Shown: positions 36,057 to 48,486 of the stretch, piece by piece
Numbering within the stretch: position 1 is the stretch's first letter
Layout: each line of letters starts with the position of its first letter
Assembly: GCF_003576645.1 (NCBI RefSeq)
Contig: NC_044916.1
Span: 24,917,879 to 24,981,878, forward strand
From: Ipomoea triloba
Taxonomy: Eukaryota; Streptophyta; Magnoliopsida; Solanales; Convolvulaceae
Direction: 5' to 3'
DNA length: 64,000 bases
Notes under the pieces: generated by a model
What the model was told of the DNA's origin: nothing
Databases searched by the model: none
Seen by the model: the letters and a program-made list of their open reading frames with translations, nothing else
Position numbers and translations under genes: made by a program

Positions 36057-36519
36057 TTACTTATGGTCAAGTATGTTGTAAGAGAGATTCAATGGATTGG
36101 TGAATGATTTTACATCTAACTATGTCTGAAAAAGAAGAAGAAGAATGTTACTATTCAAGTGAAATTTTGAATAATAATTTTTTTATAAACTATTATATAT
36201 TTTGTTACAATATAATATATCTTTTATATATTTAAAATTATACAAAAAGGGACTCATGTAGTCATAGGACCCAAATTTTCTTAGGAATGACCCTGGAGGA
36301 GGATGACACTAAAGAGTATTCAAATTGGAACGACCCAGGAGGAGGATGACACTAAAGAGCTGGTGAAAATATTCAAATTGGATAAAGAACCTCATCTGTA
36401 AAAAAAGTTTTTGATCACGATGGGACTTGAACCCACAATCCCCCGCTCGATATTTACATTCAATTAGTTATGTACGTGCAAGTTACTTGACACTGTCAAT
36501 ATTTGCTTTTTATGCCCAG

Positions 36520-36759
36520 ATCCTATTGTGGAGGATGCCAATATTATTGATAATGAACAGTCAGGAGACAATCAAAAGAATGAACAATCAAGAAAGGTTT
36601 ATACTTTTCACCCTCTTCTAATATACACAAAGGAGGGTTCTGACATTGATTTCACAAAAGCATTTGGTACAGATCTGTTGCATATCTTTTATCCTCCAAA
36701 AGATTGCCATTATCAACCAGAGAATCTTGTTAAGCTATTTCTGTTACCTAATGTAATGG
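36520..36759 (+). other. Exon-like segment of unknown protein
   Basis: An open stretch begins after a TTTATGCCCAG acceptor and ends before a GTATGT donor. It encodes about 79 residues including YTFHPLLIYTKEG and FYPPKDCHYQPENLVKLF. No partner exon is visible, because a poly-T tract and an assembly gap follow. I do not recognise the family. It may be an exon of a gene split by the gap or a captured exon. Confidence 0.4.
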
Positions 36760-36827
36760 TATGTAACTTAGAATTAATAACTTGTTCATATTTTAAATGC
36801 ATGATGCATCATTTGATGATTTGTGTT

Positions 36828-36830
<3 letters not shown>

Positions 36831-36875
<45 letters not shown>

Positions 36876-36978
36876 NNNNNNNNNNNNNNNNNNNNNNNNN
36901 NNNNNNNNNNNNNNNNNNNNNNNNNNNNNNNNNNNNNNNNNNNNNNNNNNNNNNNNNNNNNNNNNNNNNNNNNNNNNN

Positions 36979-37033
<55 letters not shown>
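36831..37033. repeat. Poly-T tract spanning an assembly gap
   Basis: About 45 T before and 55 T after a run of N (36876-36978). The gap probably reflects unresolvable homopolymer sequence. Confidence 0.9.
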
Positions 37034-37037
<4 letters not shown>

Positions 37038-37207
37038 GTGTCTAGGGAGGAGATCAAGGAAAAAAACTGGTGAGGTCAAATTCTTTGTGTAATTTCTTGT
37101 TTGTAATTTCTTGAAATAGTTTTTTGTGTAGCTTGATATATAGCTGATGAACCTGATTTTCTGGTCAGAGGAAGTGAGTCAACTGAGAGATGATTGTGGA
37201 ACAATGC

Positions 37208-39584
37208 TGAAAGATTGTGAATCTTGAATGCAGGTGATATCCTACTTGGTTCCTACTTTGTTTTTAAAACAAATTAATCGACTGTATTTATCACTGTATT
37301 AGAAACAATAAAAAATAAAAACAGTGCAGGAAATGTAAATGAACCAGGATATGTTCACGCAGTTCGGAGCACCTTCTCCTACATCTGCGGGGCCACACAA
37401 AGGTGAAACCCAACTCCACTAGATGATCAAAGATGTTACAAGGTTCACCAGATATCCATCCTCCATGATGGCCTAATCTATTACACCTACAAACATCACC
37501 ATCTCCTNNNNNNNNNNNNNNNNNNNNNNNNNNNNNNNNNNNNNNNNNNNNNNNNNNNNNNNNNNNNNNNNNNNNNNNNNNNNNNNNNNNNNNNNNNNNN
37601 NNNNNNNNNNNNNNNNNNNNNNNNNNNNNNNNNNNNNNNNNNNNNNNNNNNNNNNNNNNNNNNNNNNNNNNNNNNNNNNNNNNNNNNNNNNNNNNNNNNN
37701 NNNNNNNNNNNNNNNNNNNNNNNNNNNNNNNNNNNNNNNNNNNNNNNNNNNNNNNNNNNNNNNNNNNNNNNNNNNNNNNNNNNNNNNNNNNNNNNNNNNN
37801 NNNNNNNNNNNNNNNNNNNNNNNNNNNNNNNNNNNNNNNNNNNNNNNNNNNNNNNNNNNNNNNNNNNNNNNNNNNNNNNNNNNNNNNNNNNNNNNNNNNN
37901 NNNNNNNNNNNNNNNNNNNNNNNNNNNNNNNNNNNNNNNNNNNNNNNNNNNNNNNNNNNNNNNNNNNNNNNNNNNNNNNNNNNNNNNNNNNNNNNNNNNN
38001 NNNNNNNNNNNNNNNNNNNNNNNNNNNNNNNNNNNNNNNNNNNNNNNNNNNNNNNNNNNNNNNNNNNNNNNNNNNNNNNNNNNNNNNNNNNNNNNNNNNN
38101 NNNNNNNNNNNNNNNNNNNNNNNNNNNNNNNNNNNNNNTTTTGAATATCAGGATGATATTCCAAGTTGAGCACTTGCACTTTTGAACGTTTTAATCAGAC
38201 ACCTCTTAAGATTTTCGAATGAACCAACCTTCTTTGAACTTGTGTCTTCACATCCTTTTTATATGAGAGTTGAGGAATAATTCCGTTGGAGGGAAAATTA
38301 TTCCGTTTGAAATCTGTCTCCCATGCTATGTATGGGACTTGCATCTTTTCAGCATTTTTCATGGAGTGGTGGTCTTGTAACTTGAACCTTTTGTTTGGTA
38401 GTGGATATTCCATAATCCACTTTCTTGAGTCCATGCTCCACTTGCTACTTTTGGTAAAAGTTACTCTTTTTAAATTCCCATTGATCCTCGTTTTAGGGAA
38501 TAAGACCGACTTTGGATTAGTGCACCTTCTATCCGTTTGTTGTGGAATTCTGATGTGGCATCCACTTCTAGCACCTCCTTAATATTTTATCTCCATGATA
38601 TTCTTCTTCTCCAAACTTTATTCATGCTTCCTGACTGTCATTCAGCCTTTTGGAGAAATGTCAGTTTATCGAGACCAAGATTGATGTCTCGATTGTTTGA
38701 TGTCTTGATCCCCATGTATCGAGAGATCTATCTCTCGAACTCTGCTTATGTCTCGAACTGGGTTGTTGTATCGAGAGATCCTATCTCTCGGACTCTGCTT
38801 ATGTCTCGAGACTTAGTTGATGTCTCGCAGACCCTTATTCCTCCAGTGTTGTCCCGTGCCTTCTTCTGATCTATCTATAAGATTACAACACGAAACTTTC
38901 TAAGATGTTCACACAAGTTTACCTTAAGCTTAAATATTTTCCGAGTTGAGCTCAAGTTACCCAGTTGTATTTTCGCTCTTAGTTTACTTGTCGAACTTAC
39001 ATATAATTTCTATCTTTCGAGACTTAGGGGATTATAGGTTACATTTGGTATCATCAAAACCTATTACAATATGTTCCTAACACTCCTGAGTTGGTAGTGT
39101 GTCAACTTCTTCAGCTTTCCCGGGCCAATCACCAAGTCTTCCACTTGATGTAGTAAACAGGATAACAGCACAAAACTAGTTTAAGAAGCCATATTACAAT
39201 GATCTTGAGTCTGTAACAGTATAACAGACTTTACATATTAAAACTGTAGGCTTAGACTAAAACAGTAGATCTTAATGTTAAAACAGCAGGGAACTTTGGC
39301 GATCTTTTCAGTGAAATCAGCAATTAAACCTCTGAAGCTTCAGCTCTATTTATACTTGAACTTCTGAGCTCCTTCCCTGTATTTGATCTCCTCAATTCAA
39401 GGTAAGTCACTCAACTACATCTTGCCTTGATTTTCTCATCTCTGACATTTTTGCTTGAATAAATATGAGTCACTCATCCCATGCAAATAAACAACACTAA
39501 AAACTATACCTTAGGCATAATTAATTAGACCACTTAATTAACAAATAAATTGCACATTAAAACTATACATTAATTTCCCTAACA
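37208..39584 (-). mobile_element. 3' LTR of Sirevirus-type copia element 1, with nested solo LTR
   Basis: On the minus strand the LTR begins TGTTAGGGAAATTAATG just after a purine tract (AAAGGGGGAGAT at 39585-39597) and ends CACAATCTTTCA at 37208. The same end recurs at 46339 next to the primer site. A TATAAATA lies at 39347-39354 (minus). A solo LTR homologous to 46423-48229 interrupts it, entering through the N gap (37508-38138) and ending at 39082. Confidence 0.75.
38139..39082 (-). mobile_element. Solo LTR, same family as 46423-48229
   Basis: From TTGAATATCAGGATGATATT to GTTCCTAACA it parallels 47250-48229, including the TATCGAGAG and TCTCGAAC word clusters. No internal region follows; the sequence returns directly to the host LTR. 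Its other end lies in the N gap. Confidence 0.75.
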
Positions 39585-39960
39585 ATCTCCCCCTTTGGCA
39601 ATTATTTGTCAAAACTAAACACATACATTCTTAAGGCACGAAATAAAAAATAATCAATCAAAAATAATAATTTCATTAAGATGTGCCCTAAGATATGTTG
39701 TGCTAACATGCAAAGCAATTACAAGCAAGAAATTAATTATGCCAAAACTAAGATATTTGCATGAGACACCAATTAAGAGCCAATCAACCAATAATTGAAG
39801 AGAAATATTGCAATTGTAAAACATCACCACATTACCGAGCTTTGCCTCACCACATTACCGAGCTTTGCATGCTCCCCCTCAACAACTTCTCCCCCTTTTT
39901 GCCATAATTGACAAAGGGTTGTAACTGATCATCTAGTAGGAGCAAAATCCTTGTAACCGA

Positions 39961-40779
39961 TCATCTAGTAGGAGCAGAATCCACATCATCAGCTTCAAAG
40001 GACTGTAATAGCTTCTTATCTTCCAACAGCATCTTCTCCATTTGTGCAACAGTAGACTTACAATCCTGTGTATCAGATGATGGGCCTGAATAGACCGCAA
40101 GATTTGTAAGAGGAATTTTTGACACAACAGCACTAAGCGTAACAGCTTGGGAATTAGAGCAGGAAACTTTTGATAATCCAATATTTGAGGTAGCAGCCTT
40201 TGGAATTGGAACCACTGGATTGTCAATTGAAATAGCACAATTTGTAATCTCATGTTTCGATAAGTTAGAACTTCCAGATGGTGCAATTTGCATGAGATCA
40301 GACGGTGCGCCGATGGAGTTCACATCCTGGACAGCAGGTTGCGGTGCATTGGACACTTTGCGCAGCTGCTTCGCACTCATGCGTTTGTGCGGCGGAAGCT
40401 TTCGTCGGCGGAGCACCTGTTGCGGCATGCGATAGTGGTGGCATGGCAATGGAGGCCGATGCAGTGAGGCAGGTCGGAGGCGCGGTTGCGACAGTCTGGG
40501 CAGCAGTGACGAGAACGGGGTTCTCGGTTTCAGCAGCGGAGATCACGTCATCTTCAGGTAGCTTCCAAGGAACTTCGGAGCAATTCTTTGCCAAGACTAA
40601 GAGCAATCTTGATTCTTCACTGTTAAAACATCTATCAAAGAGGGATTGAGAGCAAAGGTGAGAGAAAATTTAGCATAAACGGACAGATTAAAATCAGAGA
40701 TTTCTTGAACGATTTTTCGGGCTAGGATTAGTCGATCCTCAGAAGTGGAAAAAGTTGTGAAAGGATTTTGTGTAGCCAT
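39961..40779 (-). pseudogene. Extra ORF downstream of pol in copia element 1
   Basis: Sireviruses often carry an additional ORF between pol and the 3' LTR, sometimes described as envelope-like; its role is unproven. Here a minus-strand frame starts at 40779 (MATQNPFTTFS) and reads to a stop near 40597. It continues in a second frame rich in A, T and P to about 40298, then in a third to the stop at 39961. At least two frameshifts break it. No membrane segment is evident. The assignment rests on position and on the copia lineage. Confidence 0.5.
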
Positions 40780-41301
40780 GAGGAACTGAGAAAACAATCG
40801 GCTAAGCAATTTTGAGAAGAAAAACGCAGGTAGATTTTTCGAGATCAAAACCAATAATATAGTCTGAAACAGAATAGTATTTTGAATATAAGAGGGAGAG
40901 AGAAATCTCAGATAAACTAGGAATCTCAGTTTGAGTAGAATTTTGAAAATACCAGAAAAGAAGATATTTAGGAAGAATAAAACTAATCTGATAAGATGTC
41001 TGAGACACTGAAACACTGAGAAAAAATAATTAGTGTATCACAATTAATAAAATATCATACACATTAAAACCATAAAAAGCATACTTATGTATATGTAAAA
41101 AAAATACATATGAAAAAAAATTACCCGCAGTCCAATATGCAGCGGAAAAAAAAAGATATATATAAAAAAAAACCTACTAGACTTGGAAAACATATTAAAT
41201 CTCCAAAAAAAATTATTTTGAAAAAAAAAACATATAACCAAATTAATTAACAATTAATTAGAAAGCATACCTGTAAGACCCAAATGCACTAGAAAAAATA
41301 A

Positions 41302-44300
41302 TTAAATTTTGCAGATCCCGAGGGCAGCCCGAAGAGTTTCAAACTGAGCATTGTCCAAAGGTTTAGTAAACAGATCTACTAAATTTTTCTCCGTAGGCAC
41401 ATGTTCTAAGGCAATTTCTTTCTCGTCCACTAATTCCCTGATGAAGTGGTGTCTAATACCAATGTGTTTTGTTCGCGAATGCTGAACCGGGTTCTTTGAG
41501 ATGTTAATCGCACTGGTGTTATCACAATAGAGAGTCATTGTGTCTTGTGTAATCCCATAGTCAGCTAGCATCTGTCTCATCCACAGAAGTTGAGTACAGC
41601 TGCTACCAGCGGCAATGTATTCTGCCTCAGCGGTGCTAAGAGAAATTGAGTTCTGTTTTTTACTTAGCCAGGAAACCAGATTTTTCTCAATAAAAAAACA
41701 ACCACCAGATGTGCTTTTACGATCATCAGTGCAGCCAGCCTAGTCGGCATCACAAAAACCCATAAGATTGAAATTAGTATCTTTTGAAAGCCAAATACCA
41801 TAGTCATACGTACCTTTAACGTATTTGATAATACGTTTTACAGCTTTTAAGTGCAATTCTTTTGGATTTGCTTGGTACCTAGCACACATTCCAACACTTA
41901 ACATAATGTCAGGTCGACTGGCAGTTAAATATAGAAGACTGCCAATCATACTCCGATATAGAGTAGGGTCTACAGAAATACCATTTTCATCTTTTGACAG
42001 TTTAGTGGAAGTAGAAATAGGAGTACGGGCATCTTTAGCTGTCTCAAGCCCAAAATTTTGCAGAATATTTTTTTGCATATTTTTCTTGTGAAACAAAAAT
42101 TCCTTCACCTGTTTGTGTTACCTGAAGCCCGAGGAAGTAGGTAAGTTCGCCAATCATGCTCATTTCGAACTCTTGTTGCATGACTTACACTAGTTCATCT
42201 GTAGCATTTTTCTGTGTAGAACCAAAGATAATGTCATCAACGTAAACTTGAGCTACAGTTAGATGCTTACCTGATCGTTTTATGAAAAGAGTTTTATCAA
42301 CTCCCCCTCGGGTGTAGCCATTTTGAAGAAGGTACTGTGTTAGCCTTTCGTACCAGGCCCTTGGGGCTTGTTTTAAACCATATAGCGCTTTTTCCAATTT
42401 ATACACATATTGAGGATGTGTAGGATCTTCAAAACCCTTTGGTTGTGTCACATAGATATCCTCAGACAGATATCCGTTTAGAAAGGCTGTTTTTACATCC
42501 ATCTGATATAGCTTGATGTTCAAGACACATGCAATGGATAACAGTAGCCTTATTGACTCCAGACGAGCTACAGGGGCAAACGTTTCTTCATAATCGATTC
42601 CTTCAATCTGCGAGTAGCCTTGGGCGAGTAGGTGTGCTTTGTTCCGAGCAATGTTACCAGCTGAATCGGTTTTGTTCCGAAAAATCCATTTGGTACCTAT
42701 AACATTGACACCATCAGGTTTGGGTACAAGAATCCAAACCTTGTTTCTTTCGAACTGACCGAGCTCTTCTTGCATGGCTTTAATCCAATGTTCATTGGTT
42801 AAAGCGTCTTTGACGGTTTTGGGCTCGAGTTTAGATGTGTAGCATGAGTAACCAGCTAATTGAAGATAATCAGGTCTTGACCCTCCTCTAGTTCTTACAC
42901 TTGTACTTGGATCTCCAATTATATATTCTCGATTGGATGATTCTTCTGAGTTCGGGTGGATGCCTCTACTTGAACTTGATCATTATCAGATTCAGATTCC
43001 TCCTCAGTGATAGGTTGTGGATTTGTGATAGCTTCAGGTGACCTTGTGCCTGTGTCAGGTTGTTCTGTGTTATCTTCGGGTTCACCTGTATAAGTTTCAG
43101 TGGGTGTGTAATCCACTATCTCACAAGGTTGATCATCTACCACAACATTTGTGGATTCCATTACAGATTTTGTAACCTTATTGTAAACTCTGTAAGCTCG
43201 ACTGTTGGATGAGTAACCAAGAAAGATCCCTTCGTCGCTTTTAGTTTCAAATTTCGCTGTGGGATGCCTATCCTTCAAGATGAAACACCGTGAGCCAAAA
43301 ATATGGAAATATTTTAAGTTCGGTTTCTTACCTTTCTAGATTTCATATGGAGTTTGATTTGTTCCGGGCTGTAGGTACACTCTGTTGATAATGTGACAGG
43401 CCGTGTGAACTGCTTCTGCCCAAAACTTCTGAGGTAGGCGTTTAGCATTTAACAAAACCCTGCCCATTTCTTGAATATTGCGATTCTTTCTTTCTACAAC
43501 TCCGTTCTGTTGAGGAGTTTTTGGTGCAGAGTATTCATGCGTGATTCCTAGGTTGTTGCAAAAATCGTCAAAGACGGTATTTTCGAACTCCCGTCCGTGA
43601 TCACTTCGTATCCTGACAATCAGTTCACTTTTCTCCATTTTTAATCTTCGACATAGTGCTTTGACGGCACTAGTTGCTTCAGATTTTCCCCTGAGAAAAG
43701 AAACCTAAGAAAAACGTGAGTAAATATATCGCTTACCTCTAATACTCTCAGTTTGAGTCGGTCCAATCAAGTCTATATGAATTAACTCCAGGCAGTGTTA
43801 CGTGTTAATGTTGTCATGTGCTTTGTGTGATGATCTCGTTTGTTTTTCGGACTGACATGCTCAACAAACTCCAGTTGTTTCAGTGTTTAGTTTCGGTAGT
43901 CCTATAACACCTTCAATCTTAGCAAGTTTTCTCATAGCCTGGTAATTGATATGGCAGAGTTTTTTATGCCATAATTCTGATTCATCCAACGTCGACTTGT
44001 AACCGGAAATATCATTTGTTAGTATATAACAATTCTCAGTAGACCTTTTACATTCCATGATAAGCTGTTGTTTATCATCCATGACACAGCATCTTGCTTT
44101 TGTGAAGGATACATCCAAATTTTGATTGCACAGTTGACTGATGCTGATGAGGTTTGCATGTAAACCCTTGACAAGAAGTACTTTTTCCAATCTGGGCAAA
44201 CCAGCTACATTCAGCGTTCCAACACCCATTACTTTGCCTTTGACACCATCACCGAAAGTGACTTCGTCTTCCCTATTTTTGATGTTGTTGAGGAATTTTG

Positions 44301-44607
44301 AATTTCCCATCATATGACGCGAACAACCGCTGTCAAAGTACCACTTCCCTTCTCATTCTGTACTTTTAGTATGAAACGAAACATGACAAACAAAATCAGT
44401 TTTCTTGACCCAGATTTGTTTAGTGAAAGGAGTAATAAACTTGTTGTAGTATTTTGTAGCCCTTTGATCCTTGTAGAAATAGTAGCATTCTGGTCTGGTG
44501 TGGTCACGCATCCTGCAGTAATGACAGATAGGGTTATATCTCATGTGATGAAAATTTGGATGCAATACATTACCATATCTTCGTCTAGTTGTACTAGATT
44601 TTGACAA
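41302..44607 (-). pseudogene. pol of Sirevirus-type Ty1/copia element 1
   Basis: This polyprotein remnant supplied protease, integrase, reverse transcriptase and RNase H for copying the element. In order on the minus strand are a zinc-type CHYC segment (44520-44607), the GAG-pre-integrase region (43861-44313, ending with WHKKLCHIN), and the integrase core (43336-43638: DHGREF, PQQNGVVERKN). These are followed by the reverse transcriptase (42185-42775: [28 protein letters not shown]) and RNase H with a CDNTSA box (41302-41580). The domain order INT-RT-RH is that of copia. Stops interrupt it at 43705-43707, 43336-43338, 42185-42187 and 41740-41742, and there is a length change in an A-run near 42070. 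It is not functional. Confidence 0.9.
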
Positions 44608-44680
44608 AACACGATGTGATTCAGATTCTGTAACACGACGTTGCGGAGCTGAGCTTGATTCTGGCGTGTTATGAACTGGT

Positions 44681-46252
44681 TCAAACCTTTACAAAAATAG
44701 TATCTTTGTTCTTGCCACCGGTGAAGCCAAGCCCAAATTTGGTAATAGTTTGTCTTCTTGAATCAAGTATTTCATCAAGTGCAGATGTGGTGTCCATCAT
44801 CTTGATTCGCCGTTTGAGAGTGTCCAGCTCTTGTTGTAGCTTTTCCTCACGTTCTAGACTAGCCTTCAATAGGATTTCTTTTTCAGAAGCTTGATTTTTG
44901 TACACTGTTCTTGCATCTTCTAATACACCAATTTGACTAGACAAAGAACGATGAACTTTAAGTAAAGCCTCCCATTTGGAGTACAATTTTTTGTATTCTA
45001 ATTCATAAGACATAGGAAGTAACTCGCGATCTTCAGCTGAATTATATTCTCCACTGTCTGATCCAGTGAGCTCTTCTATGTCAGGATCAACGTCAGCTAT
45101 TGCGGTGAAGGCCACAAAATTTCCAGAAATTTCGTTAGAGTCTGACCCTACAGCTTCTGATTCAGGTTCATCGTCGCTCCAGGTTAGGGCCGTCATGGAC
45201 TTCTTTCTTCGTAAGTATGTTGCACACTCGGCTTGAACATGTCCAAATCCTTCGCATTCATAGCATCGGATGCCCTTGTTCGCTTTGTCTTTAGATTTAG
45301 CGGTACGTGAGCCAGATGATCTTGATGTTGATCCTCCAGATTTTGTCACACCTTTTGAGCTACTTGAGTTTATCCCTTTCTGATTTTGCACCCTAGAATT
45401 TTGTATGTAATTCTTTTGCTTAACCTGTTTCAAAATTTTAGAAAAATGTTTAGATAATAAGCTAATAGGATCATCAGAAAGCTCATCTGTATCAGCCAAG
45501 TCGAAGTCTTGTCCTTCAGCGTTGAAAGCAATAGATTTCTCTTTCTTTGTATGATCAGTCAGGATCTCCATTTCGTAGGTCTTAAGACTTCCCATCAATG
45601 CTGCAAGAGTTTTGTCTTCCCAACCGGCGTTTTCCTAGATAGCGGTCACCTTCATTTGAAAACGCTGTGGGAGAGAACGTAAGACTTTCTTGACCAGTTT
45701 TTGTTGGGAAAATGGCTCGCCTAGCACAGCGGCTCGATTTGCCAGTTCTTGAACACGTTCGTTGAAGCTTGTAATATTTTCATTTTCATTCATCCTTAGA
45801 TCTTCAAAATCTGAATGAACCAGCTGTAACTTTAATTGTCTTACTGAGCCGGTGCCTTCATAGGTGGTTTCCAATATTTCCCACGCGACTTTTGCAGAAT
45901 CACAACCTGCAACTAGAGTAAATTGACTTTCATGCATTAGCGAGTAAATAGTATCTAAAGCTTGATTATTATAACCAGCAAGGGTTCTTTCAGCCGCATC
46001 CCATTCAACTTCTGGTTTGAGCACTCTGGGATCATTTTCCGTTGCACCCGCCTTTTTGGGATGTTCCCAACCAGTTAGGACGGCTGTCCAGACTCGATCG
46101 CCTAGAGCTTTTCGATGCATTCTTGTCCGAGCTTTCCAGTAAGAGTAGTTGTCACCTGTTAACTCAGGAGGAGTTTTATGCCTATTCATCCTGACACTTA
46201 ACACACAGTGAGAATGTTCAAAAACAGATAAGCCAAAACAAAGAAAACACAC
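44681..46252 (-). pseudogene. gag of Sirevirus-type copia element 1
   Basis: Gag forms the particle that packages element RNA. The minus-strand frame has the copia N-terminal gag region (GDNYSYWKARTRMH, near 46150; WEILETTYEGT, near 45870) and a CCHC zinc knuckle (CYECEGFGHVQAEC, near 45240-45280). An acidic serine-rich tail and a coiled-coil-like segment follow near 44800-44950. A TAG at 45635-45637 splits it. The zinc-knuckle context and the long tail are typical of Sireviruses. The most likely native start is MNRHKTPPEL, just inside the open frame. Confidence 0.85.
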
Positions 46253-46321
46253 GAAAGATGTGACAGCCTGAGTTCAAGAAACACAAAACACCCAGATCGC
46301 TGGACTAATAAATTAAGTCCC

Positions 46322-46422
46322 CGTGCTCTGATACCAATTGAAAGATTGTGAATCTTGAATGCAGGTGATATCCTACTTGGTTCCTACTTTGTTTTTAAAA
46401 CAAATTAATCGACTGTATTTAT
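46322..46422 (-). mobile_element. Primer site and broken 5' LTR of copia element 1
   Basis: The minus strand reads ATTGGTATCAGAGCACGG, an initiator-tRNA-Met-type primer site, directly after the LTR end at 46339. Only about 83 bp of the 5' LTR (46339-46422) remain before the second element begins. Confidence 0.8.
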
Positions 46423-48229
46423 TGTTGGTCCCAAGGGGATGGGGTACAAGTCTAGAGGGGGGGGGTGAATAGACTTGTATAAGATTTTGCAAATCTTTTC
46501 GACCTCTCGTGTGTATTGAACTTAGGATGTTTAGGTTCGATACCTCACGAGGTGAAGACAAAGTTTTATGCGCAGCGGAAATATTATCCCCTTTTTGGTT
46601 AGCACGAGTTTGGGTTAGTTCGAGAGGTGTGATTATATGCTGTGCAATCGAGAAGTTAGCGAGAGATAAAAACAGAAAGTAAATGCAAGAGAGATTTTTA
46701 AGTGGTTCGGCCAACCCGCCTACTTCCACTCTTCTTCCAGAAACTCCCTGGAAGGATTGCACTAAAAACTTCCCTTTCTAGTACAATAACGAGCGCTTGA
46801 GCTTTGATCACCAAGCCCGCCTCAAGCCTCAGGTTTTTCGCCCCGCTTCCAGTTACTCCACCTCTCGAACACTTGACCTTTGATCACCAAGCCCGCGTCA
46901 AGCCTCAGGTTTCTTTCGCTCGGACAGCAGCCAGGTTACTCCGCCTCTCCTCAGGTTTTTCTCCCCGCTTCCAGTTACTCCACCTCTCGAGCGCTTGACC
47001 TTTGATCACCAAGCCCGCGTCAAGCCTCAGGTTTCTTTCGCTCGGACAGCAGCCAGAATACTCCACCTCCCTTGCTTAATCCAAAGCAAGACGTTGTTGA
47101 TAGTCACAGTTGAATGTAACAATCTCCAATCTGACCACAAGCTATCGTTGAATCAACTTTGATGTAGAGCAGCTTTGGTCACCTTCTGGATGTATGACAG
47201 TTTAGCTTTGTAACTCTCTTCGAACACTAAGATGTGTTCTCTCGCTGTATTGAATATCAGGATGATATTCCAAGTTAAGCACTTTGCACTGGAACGTTTT
47301 TATCAGACACCTCTTGTTAATCTCTTGACCTCTTTCACAAAAAACCCGTTTCTTCTGTGTCTTTACGTCCTTATATATGAGAGTAGAAGAATAGTTCCGT
47401 TGGAGGGAAAACTATTCCGTTTGAAATTGGTCTCCCACGCCGAACATGGGTCTTTGCACAATTTCAGCATTTTTCATGGAGTAGTGGTCTTGTAACTTGA
47501 GCCTTTTGTTTTTTAGTGAATATTCCATATTCCACTTTCTTGAGTTCATGCTTCACTTGCTTCTTTTGGATAAAGTTACTCTTTTTATGTTCCCATCATT
47601 CCTTGTTTGGGGAATCTGACCACTTCAGGATTGGTGCACTTCTTGACCGTTTGTGGTGGAGGTCTGACGTGTCATCCACTTCCGTCCATTTTGAAACCTC
47701 CCGCTCAGCACCTCTTCAATATTTTATCTCCATGATATTCTTCTTCTCCAAACTTAGAGTATTTTATCTGCACATGTTGACTAACATTCAGCCTCTTGGA
47801 GAAGTGCCGGTTTATCGAGACCATAAAAGATGTCTCGACCACTTGATGTTTCAATCCCATGTATCGAGAGGTCTATCTCTCGAATATTCTTTACGTCTCG
47901 AACTCGATAGGTATATCGAGAGGTCCTTACCTCTCGAACTTGGCTTGTGTCTCGAGACTTAGTTGATGTCTCGTAGACCCTTATTCCTCCAGAGTTGTCT
48001 CGTGCCTGCTTCTGATCTATCTGTTTGCTTACAACACGAAAACTTCTAAGTTGTTCAAACAAGTTTACCTTAAGCTTAAATATTTCCCGAGTTGAGCTCA
48101 AATTACCCGGTTGTATTTTCGCTCTTAGTTTACTTATCGAACTTACATTGTTTTGCCTATGTATCGAGACTTGGGGATTCTTACTTAACAGTTGGTATCA
48201 TCAAAACCTATTACATGATGTTCCTAACA
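46423..48229 (-). mobile_element. 3' LTR of copia element 2, nested in the 5' LTR of element 1
   Basis: The plus strand runs TGTTGGTCCC...GTTCCTAACA, so both strands show TG...CA ends; length is 1807 bp. The purine tract AAGGGGGAAAT (minus, 48230-48240) adjoins it, placing the element's interior to the right. Repeated blocks with GATCACCAAGCCCGC (46806, 46882, 47004) and TATCGAGAG lie inside. It is homologous to the solo LTR ending at 39082. Confidence 0.85.
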
Positions 48230-48486
48230 ATTTCCCCCTTTTTGATGATGCCAACACTTATACTTACTTATATGGCTGATTTGAAAAAGAAAAAGCATTG
48301 ATTTTATTTTCAGCGCATATGGTAAGTTTGACAACTGATCTACTAAAGCAAGAATAACCAAACTCACGCAACACCCCAACAAAAGATATATATATTATCA
48401 TAACAGGAGTGTTTTACAGGGCTTTAGCAGAAAAGAGAGAAGATAAAGAACAACATCAAATTCGAATGCATGTAGACATCGAGAGC

